This document shows positions 35,864 through 45,132 of a stretch of 64,000 bases of DNA, piece by piece. Origin of the DNA: Candidatus Zixiibacteriota bacterium. GTDB taxonomy: Bacteria > Zixibacteria > MSB-5A5 > JAABVY01. Under the pieces are notes generated by a model. It searched no databases, was not told the origin of the DNA, and saw only the letters and a program-made list of their open reading frames with translations. Both the position numbers and the translations under genes were made by a program. The stretch lies in contig DSEQ01000036.1 in assembly GCA_011056555.1 (NCBI GenBank), positions 62,001 through 126,000 of the forward strand. The letters are read 5' to 3'. How positions within the stretch are numbered: position 1 is the stretch's first letter; every line of letters starts with the position of its first letter.

Positions 35864-37805
35864 GGCCCTCATAATCCCTGTAGAATGCCGCCGAATCGGC
35901 CATTCCGGCCTGCCTGAAGAGCGCCGCAAGACCATTCCTGGCGTTTTCCGACCCAGGATTTGACATCAATATCCTCTTCTGATAAAAAATCGCCCCTGAA
36001 ATCAGGCCCGCCGCCCTCAGAACCTCTGTGTACTTTTTCATAACTTGAATCGAATCGGGATTATTCCTGATACCCAGTTCATAATACTTGATCGTCGAAT
36101 CCGGATGCATTGTCAGGAGATGAGAGGTCCCCAGGTCGAAGTACAGCTCCGGGAAACTTGTATCCCGCAAAGCATCCATAAATAATCCTATGGCGCTGTC
36201 CGGCCGTCGTGTCATCATAAGCGATTTACCATAAGAGTATCTGTACAGCGGCTTGAGATAAAATTGACCATAGACCTGTTCATAATATTCACAGGCCTTT
36301 TCAAACTGGTCCTGATTGAAATAATAATTTGCCTTGGCTAATATATCGCCGGATTCCAGGTCTTCCCTTCTTTCCAGGAACTTCAAGGCGGCCTCGTGCT
36401 TACCATATAGATTTGACAATATAGTTGAAAACGGCAATAGTTTTCGGCCGTCGTAGTAATCGCTCTTATAGTGTTTATCATCGAGGGCAACTTCCACCAC
36501 CCTGTCGACCGCGGCGCCCGGATTTTTGTTTGTTGTTATAAAACTTCCCGTATGAAAGAGATTGATCAATAGAACAGGAATTAGAAAATAACGGATTGTC
36601 TTATTTCCCTTGACCAGGATCGGAAGTGCCAGCGCTGCAATAGTCATTAAGGGCAGTCCGAAAATCGAGAGCAGATCCCAGTCCCTAACAGCGCCTATAA
36701 TAGGATCAATTATAAACGACATGAACATGGCCGGAAAAGCGATATATTTAAAAAATGAGAATTCGGCGGTCTTGAGCTTGCCCATAAACAAGAAAATTAA
36801 TACCAGTCCCAGAAGCGGAAGGACTGGCCCTACAATAATGAACTCATTAAAATAGTCAATTAAATGCTGGGCAGAAAACAGGGTGTAGCTCGTATCCGAA
36901 TTAGGAATCGGAGGAAGGGAAATATAAAGATAATCCCTGCGCACAAATTGGCCGCCCAGATAAATCCCCAGGAGGTAGATGACCGCTGCGCCGATCAGGA
37001 ACTTATTTGCGATGATTTTATATCGCCGGTTAAGAATAAACAGCAATGATGGCAGGAAAGCAATGAACCATAGATGCCAGAATGCCCCCGCCAAAAAAAT
37101 TAATACCAGCAGGATCGTGTTGCCGTCGGCCCTGATATACTTTATGGAATAATAAATGTATATCGAGAGCCAGGCTGCCAGAACAGGATAACTCTCCGTA
37201 TATCCAGTAAAGAGAATTATAAGACCCGAAGAAGCTATGGCTGCAAACAGAAAAGGTCTCAGCTCTCTGTTTTCGATAATCAGTTTCAGGGAGGCATGTA
37301 CGAAATTCAAAAATACTATCCCGCAAATAATTGAAATTCCGCCCATGAGGACTATTGCCTGATCTACTTTGACTACATGGAAAAGATTAGCAAGGTTGTT
37401 GAGCACAAAGCTGTAACCATAACTTGAAGGCGAGATATATGTCCGATCCACAATTGTACCGACATACGAATGACTATCCCCAAGAATATAGCTCTCGGTT
37501 CGCAGCAGGTAGAGAATTAAAGCAGGTAATACGATCCACAGGATGACCCGAATTGCTGCGGGCAATGCTGACATTAAATCGCCCAGTAATTTAAAAAATC
37601 TGCTTACCGGCCTATAGAATATGCTCGAAATTCCGGGGATGATGAGGATAATAAAAATCAAAATCAGGAACACCATGCCTGATATGGATCCTGAGACTTT
37701 AAAGACAGACCAGTTCCAGTATGCCGGAATCAAAAGACCAAACGCGTAGAAAACCAGAACCGCTATGAAAACTATATAGATGATGGCGCCTGATTTAGAA
37801 TTCAC
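35859..37805 (-). CDS. Polytopic membrane protein with C-terminal TPR repeats, GT-C-like, function unknown
   Basis: 648 residues. About 11-12 hydrophobic helices span residues 5-440, with a periplasmic loop GDSHSYVGTIVDRTYISPSSYG near 110-131 after the third helix that recalls the acidic catalytic loop of GT-C enzymes. Residues about 480-648 are tetratricopeptide repeats (for example FPELYFDLGTSHLLTMHPDS and the following helices). The same layout (helices then repeats) is seen in the DUF2723 protein at 28714. I do not recognise the family with certainty. Start codon is GTG, nine bases past polA, so it is the last gene of the ftsK-polA run. Confidence 0.7.
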   Translation of the reverse strand: MNSKSGAIIYIVFIAVLVFYAFGLLIPAYWNWSVFKVSGSISGMVFLILIFIILIIPGISSIFYRPVSRFFKLLGDLMSALPAAIRVILWIVLPALILYLLRTESYILGDSHSYVGTIVDRTYISPSSYGYSFVLNNLANLFHVVKVDQAIVLMGGISIICGIVFLNFVHASLKLIIENRELRPFLFAAIASSGLIILFTGYTESYPVLAAWLSIYIYYSIKYIRADGNTILLVLIFLAGAFWHLWFIAFLPSLLFILNRRYKIIANKFLIGAAVIYLLGIYLGGQFVRRDYLYISLPPIPNSDTSYTLFSAQHLIDYFNEFIIVGPVLPLLGLVLIFLFMGKLKTAEFSFFKYIAFPAMFMSFIIDPIIGAVRDWDLLSIFGLPLMTIAALALPILVKGNKTIRYFLIPVLLINLFHTGSFITTNKNPGAAVDRVVEVALDDKHYKSDYYDGRKLLPFSTILSNLYGKHEAALKFLERREDLESGDILAKANYYFNQDQFEKACEYYEQVYGQFYLKPLYRYSYGKSLMMTRRPDSAIGLFMDALRDTSFPELYFDLGTSHLLTMHPDSTIKYYELGIRNNPDSIQVMKKYTEVLRAAGLISGAIFYQKRILMSNPGSENARNGLAALFRQAGMADSAAFYRDYEGR

Positions 37806-37814
37806 GAGACAACC

Positions 37815-40529
37815 CTATTTGCATTCCAGCCAGTTCGGCCCGGTGCCCATGTCTACCTTGATGGGGACATCGAGAGAAACTGAATTCTCCATGCAATCCC
37901 GAACAATTCCCTGAATCTCGTCAAGCTCGTCCTTATGAACATCGAAAACTAACTCGTCATGAACCTGCAGAATCATCTTGGAACGTATACCTCGAATCTT
38001 TTTGTAAATCTCGATCATGGCAAGCTTGATAATATCAGCGGCTGAACCCTGGATCGGTGTATTGATGGCGGTACGTTCGGCAAACTGCCTGACTGCCCGG
38101 TTTCTGCTGTTGATCTCGGGAACATACCGCCGGCGGCCGAACATGGTGGAAACATAGCCGTCCTTTCGGGCCTGCTCGATAGTCTTTTCCATGTATCGCT
38201 TTATGCCGGGATATCTTGCAAAATATGTATCGATAAACTGCCTGGATTCGCCCACAGACATATCCGACTGCATCGAAAGTCCATAGGCACTGACTCCGTA
38301 CATAACCGCAAAATTGGCAGTCTTGGCCATGCGGCGCATATTGGAGTCAACCTCGTCCATAGCTACTCCATAGACCTCTGAAGCTGTACGGCTGTGAATA
38401 TCTTCATCATTCCGGAAAGCCTCCAGCATCTTTTCATCCTGCGCAATATGGGCCATCACCCTCAACTCAACCTGCGAGTAGTCAGCGCCCAAAAGAACAT
38501 AATCCTTGTCACGCGGAACGAAGGCTTTGCGGATCTGTGCACCCTGCTCGGTCCGGATCGGGATGTTCTGCAGATTTGGATCGGACGAGGACAGTCTTCC
38601 CGTGGCCGCCACTGTCTGGTTGAATGATGTGTGCACCCTGCCGGTCTTTTTATTTATCAGGAGCGGGATAGCATCTATATATGTGCTTTTCAATTTCGAT
38701 AGCTGGCGGTAATCAAGGATAATTTTGGGCAGGGGATGTTCCTTGGCCAGCGCCTCGAGCGTCGACTGGTCAGTGGAAAATCCCTTCTTTTTCTCGGTCT
38801 TCCTGCCCGGCTTCAGTCCCAGCTTTTCGAACAGTATCTCCTGCAGCTGCTGGGTGGAATTAATATTAAACTCATACCCGGCATAATTATATATCTCCTG
38901 AGCTTTTTCGGCGATTACCGATTCCATTTCATGCGACAGTTCGGCAAGGATATCCTTGTCGATTTTCACCCCGGCGAGCTCAATTTCCGCCAGCACCTCG
39001 ATCAACGGGGCCTCAATCTCATCGAACAGTTTCTGCATCCCGGCCTTCTTCAGAAGCGGCTCCAGTTTGTTCTTCACTCTCAGGGTGATATCAACATCTT
39101 CGACCGCGTAGAAGGTCGCTTTTTTGACCGGTACGACCGAAAACGGAAGCTGCTTTTTCCCGGAACCGATCAGCTCGGTTATGGGCTGTACCGTGTAATT
39201 CAGGTGTTCCAGCGCCAGGCGGCCCAGATTGTGCTGCCGTGAGGAGGGATTTATCAAGTACGATGCGACCATAGTATCAAACGCTATTCCGGCCATGTGT
39301 ATATCATAGTTTGCAAATACCTGGTAATCATATTTGAGGTTCTGCCCGGTCTTCTTGATCTTTTCATCTTCGAGTATCGGCTTGAGGAGATCAAGCGCTT
39401 CATTAAAAGGCAGATTTGCATCCTCAGAATCATGCCCCAGAGGGATATACCAGCCCGAACACTCATCCAGGCTAATCGATACACCCACCAGATCCGATCC
39501 TATCGCTGTCAGCGAGGTGGTTTCAGTATCGATGGTCATCTCCTTGCGCTTTTTAATCTCTGTAATGATTCTTTTCAGCTCTTTGGTGTCTTCTACGAGC
39601 CTGTAGTCTACTTCAGCTTTTTTCTCCTCTTTTTTTTTGAGGTCTTTGGCGCTTTCTCCAAGGATTTCTTCAATGAAGCGGCTGAACTCTAACTCGAGGA
39701 ATATTTCCCGCAGCCGTTCTGCATCCACCTCTCCCCGCTGCAAATCCTCAACCTTAAAATCCAGATCGACATCGGTAATAATTTTCACCAGTTCCTTGGA
39801 CAACCTGGCATTCTCAACATTCTCCTTGACCTTGTTCCGCACTCCTTTGGCTGAAATCTCATCGGCGTTTTCCACGACTGCTTCAAGGCTTCCGAACTGC
39901 TCTATCAGCTTCAGCGCAGTCTTGGGACCGACGCCGGGAATACCCGGAATGTTGTCGGAGGTATCGCCCATCAGGCCCATAAGGTCGACAACTTTTTCGG
40001 GAGGAACGCCCAGTTTTTCAACCACGCCATCCCTGTCGATAATCTCCAGCTCTGAGCCGGCTTTCTGCGGTTTGAGGATTTTAATTTTATCGGTCACAAG
40101 CTGATTGAAATCCTTGTCGGAGGTCAGGATCAAAACCTCATAGCTCTTCTCTGCGGCCTGGTTGGCAAGGGTGGCGATAACATCATCCGCCTCCACCCCA
40201 TCTTTCTCGATCAGGGGTATATTCATGGCTTCTACAATTTCATGTAATCTGGGAAGCTGGTCGGCCATATCCTCCGGCATCTTGGCCCGGGTGGATTTAT
40301 ATTCCTTGTACATCTCATGTCTATGAGTTGGGGCTTTGGTATCGAAGACCACCGCAAGATGCGTGGGATCATAATTTTGCAGTATCGACCAGAGGGAATT
40401 GATGAATCCGAAGGAAACCGAAGTATTTTCCCCTTTAGAATTGATCAGCGGATTTCTGATGAAAGCGAAAAAGGAACGGTAGGCCAGGGCCGAACCGTCC
40501 ACCAGTATGACGGTCTTCTTATCAGACAT
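37815..40529 (-). CDS. polA: DNA polymerase I
   Basis: 904 residues, all three domains. 5' nuclease: residues 1-290 (ILVDGSALAYRSFFAF, the acidic EKDGVEADDVIA and LMGDTSDNIPGI). 3'-5' proofreading exonuclease: residues about 320-490, with the metal-ligand motifs TIDTETTSL, QNLKYD and YAVEDVD all kept, so proofreading should work. Polymerase: residues 500-904 (DYSQVELRVMAHI, RRMAKTANFAVMYGVS, QVHDELVFD). I take the ATG at 40529, not 40538, because AGGA stands nine bases ahead of it. It overlaps the nadD stop by eight bases. Confidence 0.96.
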   Translation of the reverse strand: MSDKKTVILVDGSALAYRSFFAFIRNPLINSKGENTSVSFGFINSLWSILQNYDPTHLAVVFDTKAPTHRHEMYKEYKSTRAKMPEDMADQLPRLHEIVEAMNIPLIEKDGVEADDVIATLANQAAEKSYEVLILTSDKDFNQLVTDKIKILKPQKAGSELEIIDRDGVVEKLGVPPEKVVDLMGLMGDTSDNIPGIPGVGPKTALKLIEQFGSLEAVVENADEISAKGVRNKVKENVENARLSKELVKIITDVDLDFKVEDLQRGEVDAERLREIFLELEFSRFIEEILGESAKDLKKKEEKKAEVDYRLVEDTKELKRIITEIKKRKEMTIDTETTSLTAIGSDLVGVSISLDECSGWYIPLGHDSEDANLPFNEALDLLKPILEDEKIKKTGQNLKYDYQVFANYDIHMAGIAFDTMVASYLINPSSRQHNLGRLALEHLNYTVQPITELIGSGKKQLPFSVVPVKKATFYAVEDVDITLRVKNKLEPLLKKAGMQKLFDEIEAPLIEVLAEIELAGVKIDKDILAELSHEMESVIAEKAQEIYNYAGYEFNINSTQQLQEILFEKLGLKPGRKTEKKKGFSTDQSTLEALAKEHPLPKIILDYRQLSKLKSTYIDAIPLLINKKTGRVHTSFNQTVAATGRLSSSDPNLQNIPIRTEQGAQIRKAFVPRDKDYVLLGADYSQVELRVMAHIAQDEKMLEAFRNDEDIHSRTASEVYGVAMDEVDSNMRRMAKTANFAVMYGVSAYGLSMQSDMSVGESRQFIDTYFARYPGIKRYMEKTIEQARKDGYVSTMFGRRRYVPEINSRNRAVRQFAERTAINTPIQGSAADIIKLAMIEIYKKIRGIRSKMILQVHDELVFDVHKDELDEIQGIVRDCMENSVSLDVPIKVDMGTGPNWLECK

Positions 40530-41127
40530 ATAATTCATTCCTGCTTATATATTGAGCCACCTCCTCGGGCACATAATCGTCGATCCGCTCCCCCCTGCGC
40601 ACAGCCTGCCGAATCTGAGTCGAAGAGATATCCACCGGAGGCATTTCGATCCTCATGATCCTGTCTCGATATCTGGCCGGGGCCGTACCCTCATTGCCGG
40701 GCCTGTCAGCCATCACGACCCGGGCCAGCTTCATAATTTCCTCCGGTTTATGCCAGTCCTCCATTTTTTTCAAGTTGTCCGATCCGATTAGAAAGTAAAG
40801 CGCAAATTCAGGAAATTCATCCTTCAACTTTTTCAGGGTCTTCAGAGTGTACGAATGCCCTTTAATGCGGGATTCTATGTCGGACGCCTCCAGGCCGGTC
40901 TCGTCCCGCACAGCTATCTCGGTCATTTTCAGCCGGTGGCGGTAATCGGAAATCTCTTGACGGTGAGGCGGATTATATGTCGGGATTAAAAGAACCCTCT
41001 GAAGCTGCAACTGTTCCAGCGCATGCCTGCTGAGTGAGAGATGACCATGATGGATCGGATCGAAGAGGCCGCCCAGAACTCCGAGCTTATTCCTGCGCCC
41101 GTTCATCAGCGGAGCTTTGTTGTTCAT
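40522..41127 (-). CDS. nadD: Nicotinate-nucleotide adenylyltransferase
   Basis: 201 residues. Adenylates nicotinate mononucleotide to deamido-NAD in NAD synthesis. The nucleotidyltransferase motif GGLFDPIHHGHL (residues 19-30), the LIGSDNL motif near 115 and SSTQIRQAVRRG near 170 are present. The start is uncertain: the ATG at 41127 overlaps the bamD 3' end by 41 bases, while an ATG at 41106 would start only six residues before the conserved core. Neither has a good ribosome site. Confidence 0.93.
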   Translation of the reverse strand: MNNKAPLMNGRRNKLGVLGGLFDPIHHGHLSLSRHALEQLQLQRVLLIPTYNPPHRQEISDYRHRLKMTEIAVRDETGLEASDIESRIKGHSYTLKTLKKLKDEFPEFALYFLIGSDNLKKMEDWHKPEEIMKLARVVMADRPGNEGTAPARYRDRIMRIEMPPVDISSTQIRQAVRRGERIDDYVPEEVAQYISRNELYV

Positions 41128-41872
41128 TCTCTATCTTTGCCAGGACTTCTTCATATTTATCTTTAGCTTTATTATACCATTCATGGTCCGGGAAGGCGTT
41201 CATCATATTATTAAGCTTCGCTTTGGCGTCATCAAATTTCTCTTCATTCCAGTCAATCTCCGCCAGCATGTAAAGAGATTTTCCGACCCACTCCGGAATT
41301 GAGTAATTGGTTACCACTCCTTCAAAGTATATACGCGCCGCCCTTTTATCGCCAATTTTGTAGTAAACCATGCCATTCTTGAAATCCTTTTCCGCCAGGC
41401 GGGCATGGCATGAATCAAGTAATGTCCTGGCATTAGGACGGTAGGGCGAGTTTGGGAAATCCTCCAGGAAATTTTCGGCGGTCTGTATGGCTTTCTTGAC
41501 GCCATCCTGCTCCAGGCCCACATTATCGGGAGAGTCCCTGAAATATGAGCGCGCCACCATGTAGTGCGCCTGATCTGCCAATGGCGAAGTCGGATAATTC
41601 GTCAGCAGCCTTCGGAATTCGCCCACAGCCAGAATATACTCCTCCTGGTTGAAATAGCACATACCCAGGTAAAAAGTCACCGAATCCGCCAGCGAGGTGC
41701 CATGGAAGCGAAAGATCACAGTTTGAAATGCCTCTATCGCCTGATCGTACTTCTCATCCTGATAAAGCTTCTTGGCATATTCAAATTGGTCCCCGGGACT
41801 ATCGAATACCTTCAGGCTGCTCGCGGCACAGGCAAACAGGAGAATTGTTAGAAACGCTGCCAGATACTTCAT
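41087..41872 (-). CDS. bamD: Outer-membrane protein assembly factor BamD
   Basis: 261-residue lipoprotein. The signal peptide ends in the lipobox LFAC (Cys15). Five TPR-like helical pairs follow (GDQFEYAKKLYQDEKYDQAIEAF, TFYLGMCYFNQEEYILAVGEF, ADQAHYMVARSYF and others). BamD is the essential lipoprotein of the BAM complex that inserts barrel proteins into the outer membrane. bamA is not in the window. It begins 11 bases after the unknown exported-protein gene. Confidence 0.88.
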   Translation of the reverse strand: MKYLAAFLTILLFACAASSLKVFDSPGDQFEYAKKLYQDEKYDQAIEAFQTVIFRFHGTSLADSVTFYLGMCYFNQEEYILAVGEFRRLLTNYPTSPLADQAHYMVARSYFRDSPDNVGLEQDGVKKAIQTAENFLEDFPNSPYRPNARTLLDSCHARLAEKDFKNGMVYYKIGDKRAARIYFEGVVTNYSIPEWVGKSLYMLAEIDWNEEKFDDAKAKLNNMMNAFPDHEWYNKAKDKYEEVLAKIENEQQSSADERAQE

Positions 41873-41883
41873 TTAGACCTCTC

Positions 41884-42489
41884 TTATCGTGAAGCAAAGA
41901 AGAGATATACCATGCCGCCCAGCAATCCGGAAATTATCAATGGCTCCCAGAAGCGATTGCGATCTCTTGACGGAAGCTGTGCATTGAAAACACCGCCATC
42001 TCGAACCCGCGAATTCCTGGCTTGATCCCATTCTATCTCTTCACTGTATGTATCAGAATAATCTCTCTGCCACAATACTCTCGAGTTTTCATCATACAAA
42101 GTGGCATAAACAGCCGCTTCGAAATTCCTAATCAAGCGCCCGCCGGAGAAAAGCGAACCGCCCGCTTTATCATAATAAAAGTCATAATTATACAGATTGA
42201 TCTCCAATCTGTCAAAGCTTATATCTCCATTATTAATATACAAGTTCTCGACCCTTTGTTTCAGTGCCCCTATCAGAATATCAGTGAAAAACTCCCGGGG
42301 ACACTCCCCGCATTTAAAAACCAGATGCAGGTTCTCGCCGGCAGTCATACCCCGGAATAGAGAATCTGCCAGATCCTGGAAGGACTCCTTCACAAATATA
42401 TCATTTGATACCGCCTGATCCTGGGCATATAGCGCCGCTCCCGGAAGCAGCAGAAACACTGCTGCGATAAGCGCCGCTCTAACCGGCAT
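41884..42489 (-). CDS. Exported protein of unknown function with C-terminal membrane segment
   Basis: 201 residues with a signal peptide (cut near ALYAQ) and a hydrophobic C-terminal segment of about 20 residues (LIISGLLGGMVYLFFASR). In between, a domain with DLADSLFRGMTAGENLHLVFKCGECP near 45-70 and two cysteines four apart suggests a small folded periplasmic domain. I do not recognise a family. The start is the ATG at 42489, with AGGGA five bases upstream; the frame is open to 42507. Placed between a lytic transglycosylase gene and bamD, it is probably an envelope protein. Confidence 0.75.
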   Translation of the reverse strand: MPVRAALIAAVFLLLPGAALYAQDQAVSNDIFVKESFQDLADSLFRGMTAGENLHLVFKCGECPREFFTDILIGALKQRVENLYINNGDISFDRLEINLYNYDFYYDKAGGSLFSGGRLIRNFEAAVYATLYDENSRVLWQRDYSDTYSEEIEWDQARNSRVRDGGVFNAQLPSRDRNRFWEPLIISGLLGGMVYLFFASR

Positions 42490-43135
42490 ATCTTTCCCTG
42501 AATTCATTATAAGTGTCCATTACACGCTTTACATATAATTTGGGAAGCGGTTCATCTGAACGCAAGCGCCTTCTGGTCTCTGTTTCACCCAGGTTGTAGG
42601 CTATTATGGCATGTTTGAGGTTTTTGAACTTAAATACAAGCTCATAGAGATAAAGCGTCCCCAGGCGGACATTATAGTCCGACCTGAAAAGACTGTATTT
42701 GTCCTGCCAGTCGATACCGCCCCGCTGTGCCAGGTCCCAGCCTGTCGAAGGCTTCATCTGCATATATCCCATGGCTCCCTTGTTTGAAATCGCGCGTTTA
42801 TTGAATGAGCTTTCGACTTTGATCAGGGCCAATATAAACAGGGGATCATACCCATATTTCTTACTTTCGGAATATACAGAGTTGGTAAGCCGCCCGATTT
42901 CCCCCGCCCCGAGGTCTGACTGAAGATCCCTGAGGATATCCTGGATGACCAGTTTCTCCTTTAGCTCCCTGATCTGGGCCTGCTGCCTATAAATCAGCCT
43001 CTCATTCTCGTATTTGTCATAGATCAGGTAAAGTAAAGCCACCGACTGGATCATATAGATCAGAACCAGGATGAACGCCACGGGCCGTGAAATAACCATT
43101 CCTGTGGTCCGAATATTCTTTAAATTAGCAGCCAT
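42479..43135 (-). CDS. Lytic transglycosylase (SLT domain), membrane anchored
   Basis: 218 residues. One membrane helix near residues 15-40 anchors it, then a short coiled-coil (ENERLIYRQQAQIRELKEKL), then the SLT domain: the catalytic Glu in ALIKVESSFNKRAISNKGAMGYMQM (ES motif, GAMG and MQ motifs) and the AYNLGETETRR segment. It cleaves peptidoglycan with formation of anhydromuramyl ends. I use the ATG at 43135, with AAGGAG seven bases ahead; the longer frame to 43180 runs into rimO. Confidence 0.9.
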   Translation of the reverse strand: MAANLKNIRTTGMVISRPVAFILVLIYMIQSVALLYLIYDKYENERLIYRQQAQIRELKEKLVIQDILRDLQSDLGAGEIGRLTNSVYSESKKYGYDPLFILALIKVESSFNKRAISNKGAMGYMQMKPSTGWDLAQRGGIDWQDKYSLFRSDYNVRLGTLYLYELVFKFKNLKHAIIAYNLGETETRRRLRSDEPLPKLYVKRVMDTYNEFRERYAG

Positions 43136-43139
43136 AAAT

Positions 43140-44456
43140 CTACTCCTTCCACTCTTCCGCAGAAAGATCGTAGGCCTCAAATCCGGTAATTCTGACGCTG
43201 CAAAAGCGGCCGGGTTTACAGTTTCCTTTTACTTTAACATATCCATCAATTTCCGGGGCCTGATCATAGGCTCGACCTATATAATAACCATCTTTATGTT
43301 TTTCATCAATTAATACTTCAATCTTTTTTCCCAGAAGCCGCGAGTTCCTGTCCATCGATTGTCCCATCACCAGCATCATCAGTTCATCGATCCGGCCCGC
43401 CGCAGCCTTCGCAGATATCTGCGGTTCCATAGTTGCCGAAGCCGTTACCTCTTCCCTGCTGTAGGCAAATACGCCAACCCGCTCGATCTTGTGTTCCTTC
43501 TGGAAATCCCAGAGCTGCTGGAAATCCTCTCTGGTTTCTCCCGGGAAGCCGATTATATAGGTGGTCCTGAGAACCAGATTCTTTATCTTCTTGCGCAGCC
43601 TGTTAATCAGGTTTATGGTCTGTTTGGAGGTTATCTTGCGGTTCATCTCCTTTAGAAGCCTATCAGAGATATGCTGCAGGGGCAGATCCAGATAGGGCAA
43701 AACCTTCTTCGATTTGCCCAGGTAATCTGTTAATTCCCTGTAGTAATGAGCCGGATGAGTGTACATGAGCCGAATCCATTTAACGCCCTCCACCTCTTCC
43801 AGCTTCTCAAGCAGGGCATGAAGCCTGCGTTTGCCGTAGATATCGACCCCGTACTGCGTTGTATCCTGGGCGATCAGGATCAGCTCCCTGGCTCCCTCTT
43901 CGCTCAAATATCTGGCCTCGTCCAATATCCTCGAAACTTTGCGGGAACGGTACCTTCCGCGTATAAAAGGAATCGTACAATAGGAACAGAAATTGTCGCA
44001 GCCGTCGGAGACTTTCAAGTATGCATATGGCATACCGCTGGGTTTCTGGACAAAATCATACTCCTTATATTTTGTGGGCAGCACCGAATCCTTCACCTTT
44101 TTCCCATCGCTAAGCCCGAGAATCTTGTCTTTGGCATGGCTGAGATTAGCGATTCCCACCACCAGATCGACCTCCGGGAATTCATCCTGAATGACCTCTT
44201 TATAGCGCTGGGCCATGCAGCCCGCCATGATCAGCTTGACATTCCTCTTTTTCTTGACCTCTGCCATCGCCAGGATCTCATCAATCGATTCCTCTTTGGC
44301 CGGATCAATAAAGCCGCAGGTGTTGACAATAATCAAATCGGCCCGATCTGGATTATCGACCGCCCGCATATCTTCAGCCTCAAGCATCCTGAGCAGGATA
44401 TTGCCGTCCACCTCGTTTTTGGGACAACCGAGATTTTTCAAATATACTTTGGGCAT
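43140..44456 (-). CDS. rimO: Ribosomal protein S12 methylthiotransferase RimO
   Basis: 438-residue radical-SAM enzyme that methylthiolates Asp of ribosomal protein S12. Three parts: the N-terminal UPF0004 domain with cysteines (LGCPKNEVD, NTCGFI, MAGCMAQR), the radical-SAM core with CDNFCSYCTIPFIRGRYRSR (C-x3-C-x2-C), and the C-terminal TRAM domain. The LGCPKNxVD N-terminus marks RimO, not MiaB. It lies four bases after the lolA-like gene and 4 bases before the transglycosylase ATG. Confidence 0.95.
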   Translation of the reverse strand: MPKVYLKNLGCPKNEVDGNILLRMLEAEDMRAVDNPDRADLIIVNTCGFIDPAKEESIDEILAMAEVKKKRNVKLIMAGCMAQRYKEVIQDEFPEVDLVVGIANLSHAKDKILGLSDGKKVKDSVLPTKYKEYDFVQKPSGMPYAYLKVSDGCDNFCSYCTIPFIRGRYRSRKVSRILDEARYLSEEGARELILIAQDTTQYGVDIYGKRRLHALLEKLEEVEGVKWIRLMYTHPAHYYRELTDYLGKSKKVLPYLDLPLQHISDRLLKEMNRKITSKQTINLINRLRKKIKNLVLRTTYIIGFPGETREDFQQLWDFQKEHKIERVGVFAYSREEVTASATMEPQISAKAAAGRIDELMMLVMGQSMDRNSRLLGKKIEVLIDEKHKDGYYIGRAYDQAPEIDGYVKVKGNCKPGRFCSVRITGFEAYDLSAEEWKE

Positions 44457-44459
44457 AAT

Positions 44460-45104
44460 TTAAGGGAGCCTGATTTCTTCGACCCCTTTGGGGGTTTTAA
44501 ATTCGAATATCTCTGCGGGTATTTTGCGGTCGATTTTGTAGTCTTTGAAGCGGATTGTGACGAGATTGCCATTGATATCTTTATATTCAGCTCTCCTGGT
44601 GAGATACGTCTCCGGATCGATAAAAAGATACATCTCCTTTATAAAATTATCATTGTCCATGGCCCTTAGCACAATCTTGTAACATTTCCCGAAATCACAT
44701 ATGGTGTCAGTCAGAAGGTCTGCCTCGTATCCCTCCTTAAAAGTAAAAACATAGTCGGAGGGGCGTACCATATCCTCGACCTTATGCACGGAATCAATTT
44801 TTACCTGCTTATTCTCGACCGAATAGACCCAGATCAACACCGAATCCGATACAATGGTCTGCTCAGCGGTCTCTATCCTGAATCTGTCATTAGAGGTCAG
44901 GAATATCTTACCGGAGGTCTCATCCACAGTGGCAAAGACACCTGAGCTTACCTCCTGCTCAAAATCCACCTGCAGGGTCTCAATATCCTCCAACCGCCTG
45001 TCAATCCTGCTCAATACCTCTTCCTCTTTCGTGGCCAGGAGAGAGGCGGAAAGCAGGAAGATAAATGCGGCCGAAAAAATTATGGTTTGTGTCAACTTTT
45101 TCAT
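44460..45104 (-). CDS. lolA: Outer-membrane lipoprotein carrier LolA-like protein
   Basis: 214 residues with a signal peptide (cut near SLLA). The mature part is the half-barrel of LolA: LEDIETLQVDFEQEV (residues 36-50), SGKIFLTSNDRFRIETAEQTIVSDS (64-88), then a WVY motif and a C-terminal beta-rich half with the amphipathic AEFFEF-like segment IFEFKTP. LolA takes lipoproteins across the periplasm. It lies 28 bases after ftsK. Confidence 0.85.
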   Translation of the reverse strand: MKKLTQTIIFSAAFIFLLSASLLATKEEEVLSRIDRRLEDIETLQVDFEQEVSSGVFATVDETSGKIFLTSNDRFRIETAEQTIVSDSVLIWVYSVENKQVKIDSVHKVEDMVRPSDYVFTFKEGYEADLLTDTICDFGKCYKIVLRAMDNDNFIKEMYLFIDPETYLTRRAEYKDINGNLVTIRFKDYKIDRKIPAEIFEFKTPKGVEEIRLP

Positions 45105-45132
45105 AATACTTCTTATACAATCCAGATGGGGA

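Noticed and set aside
43746-44669. A 307-codon open frame on the plus strand opposite rimO
   Set aside because: rimO is unambiguous on the minus strand; the plus frame crosses the rimO 5' end into lolA and shows no domain.
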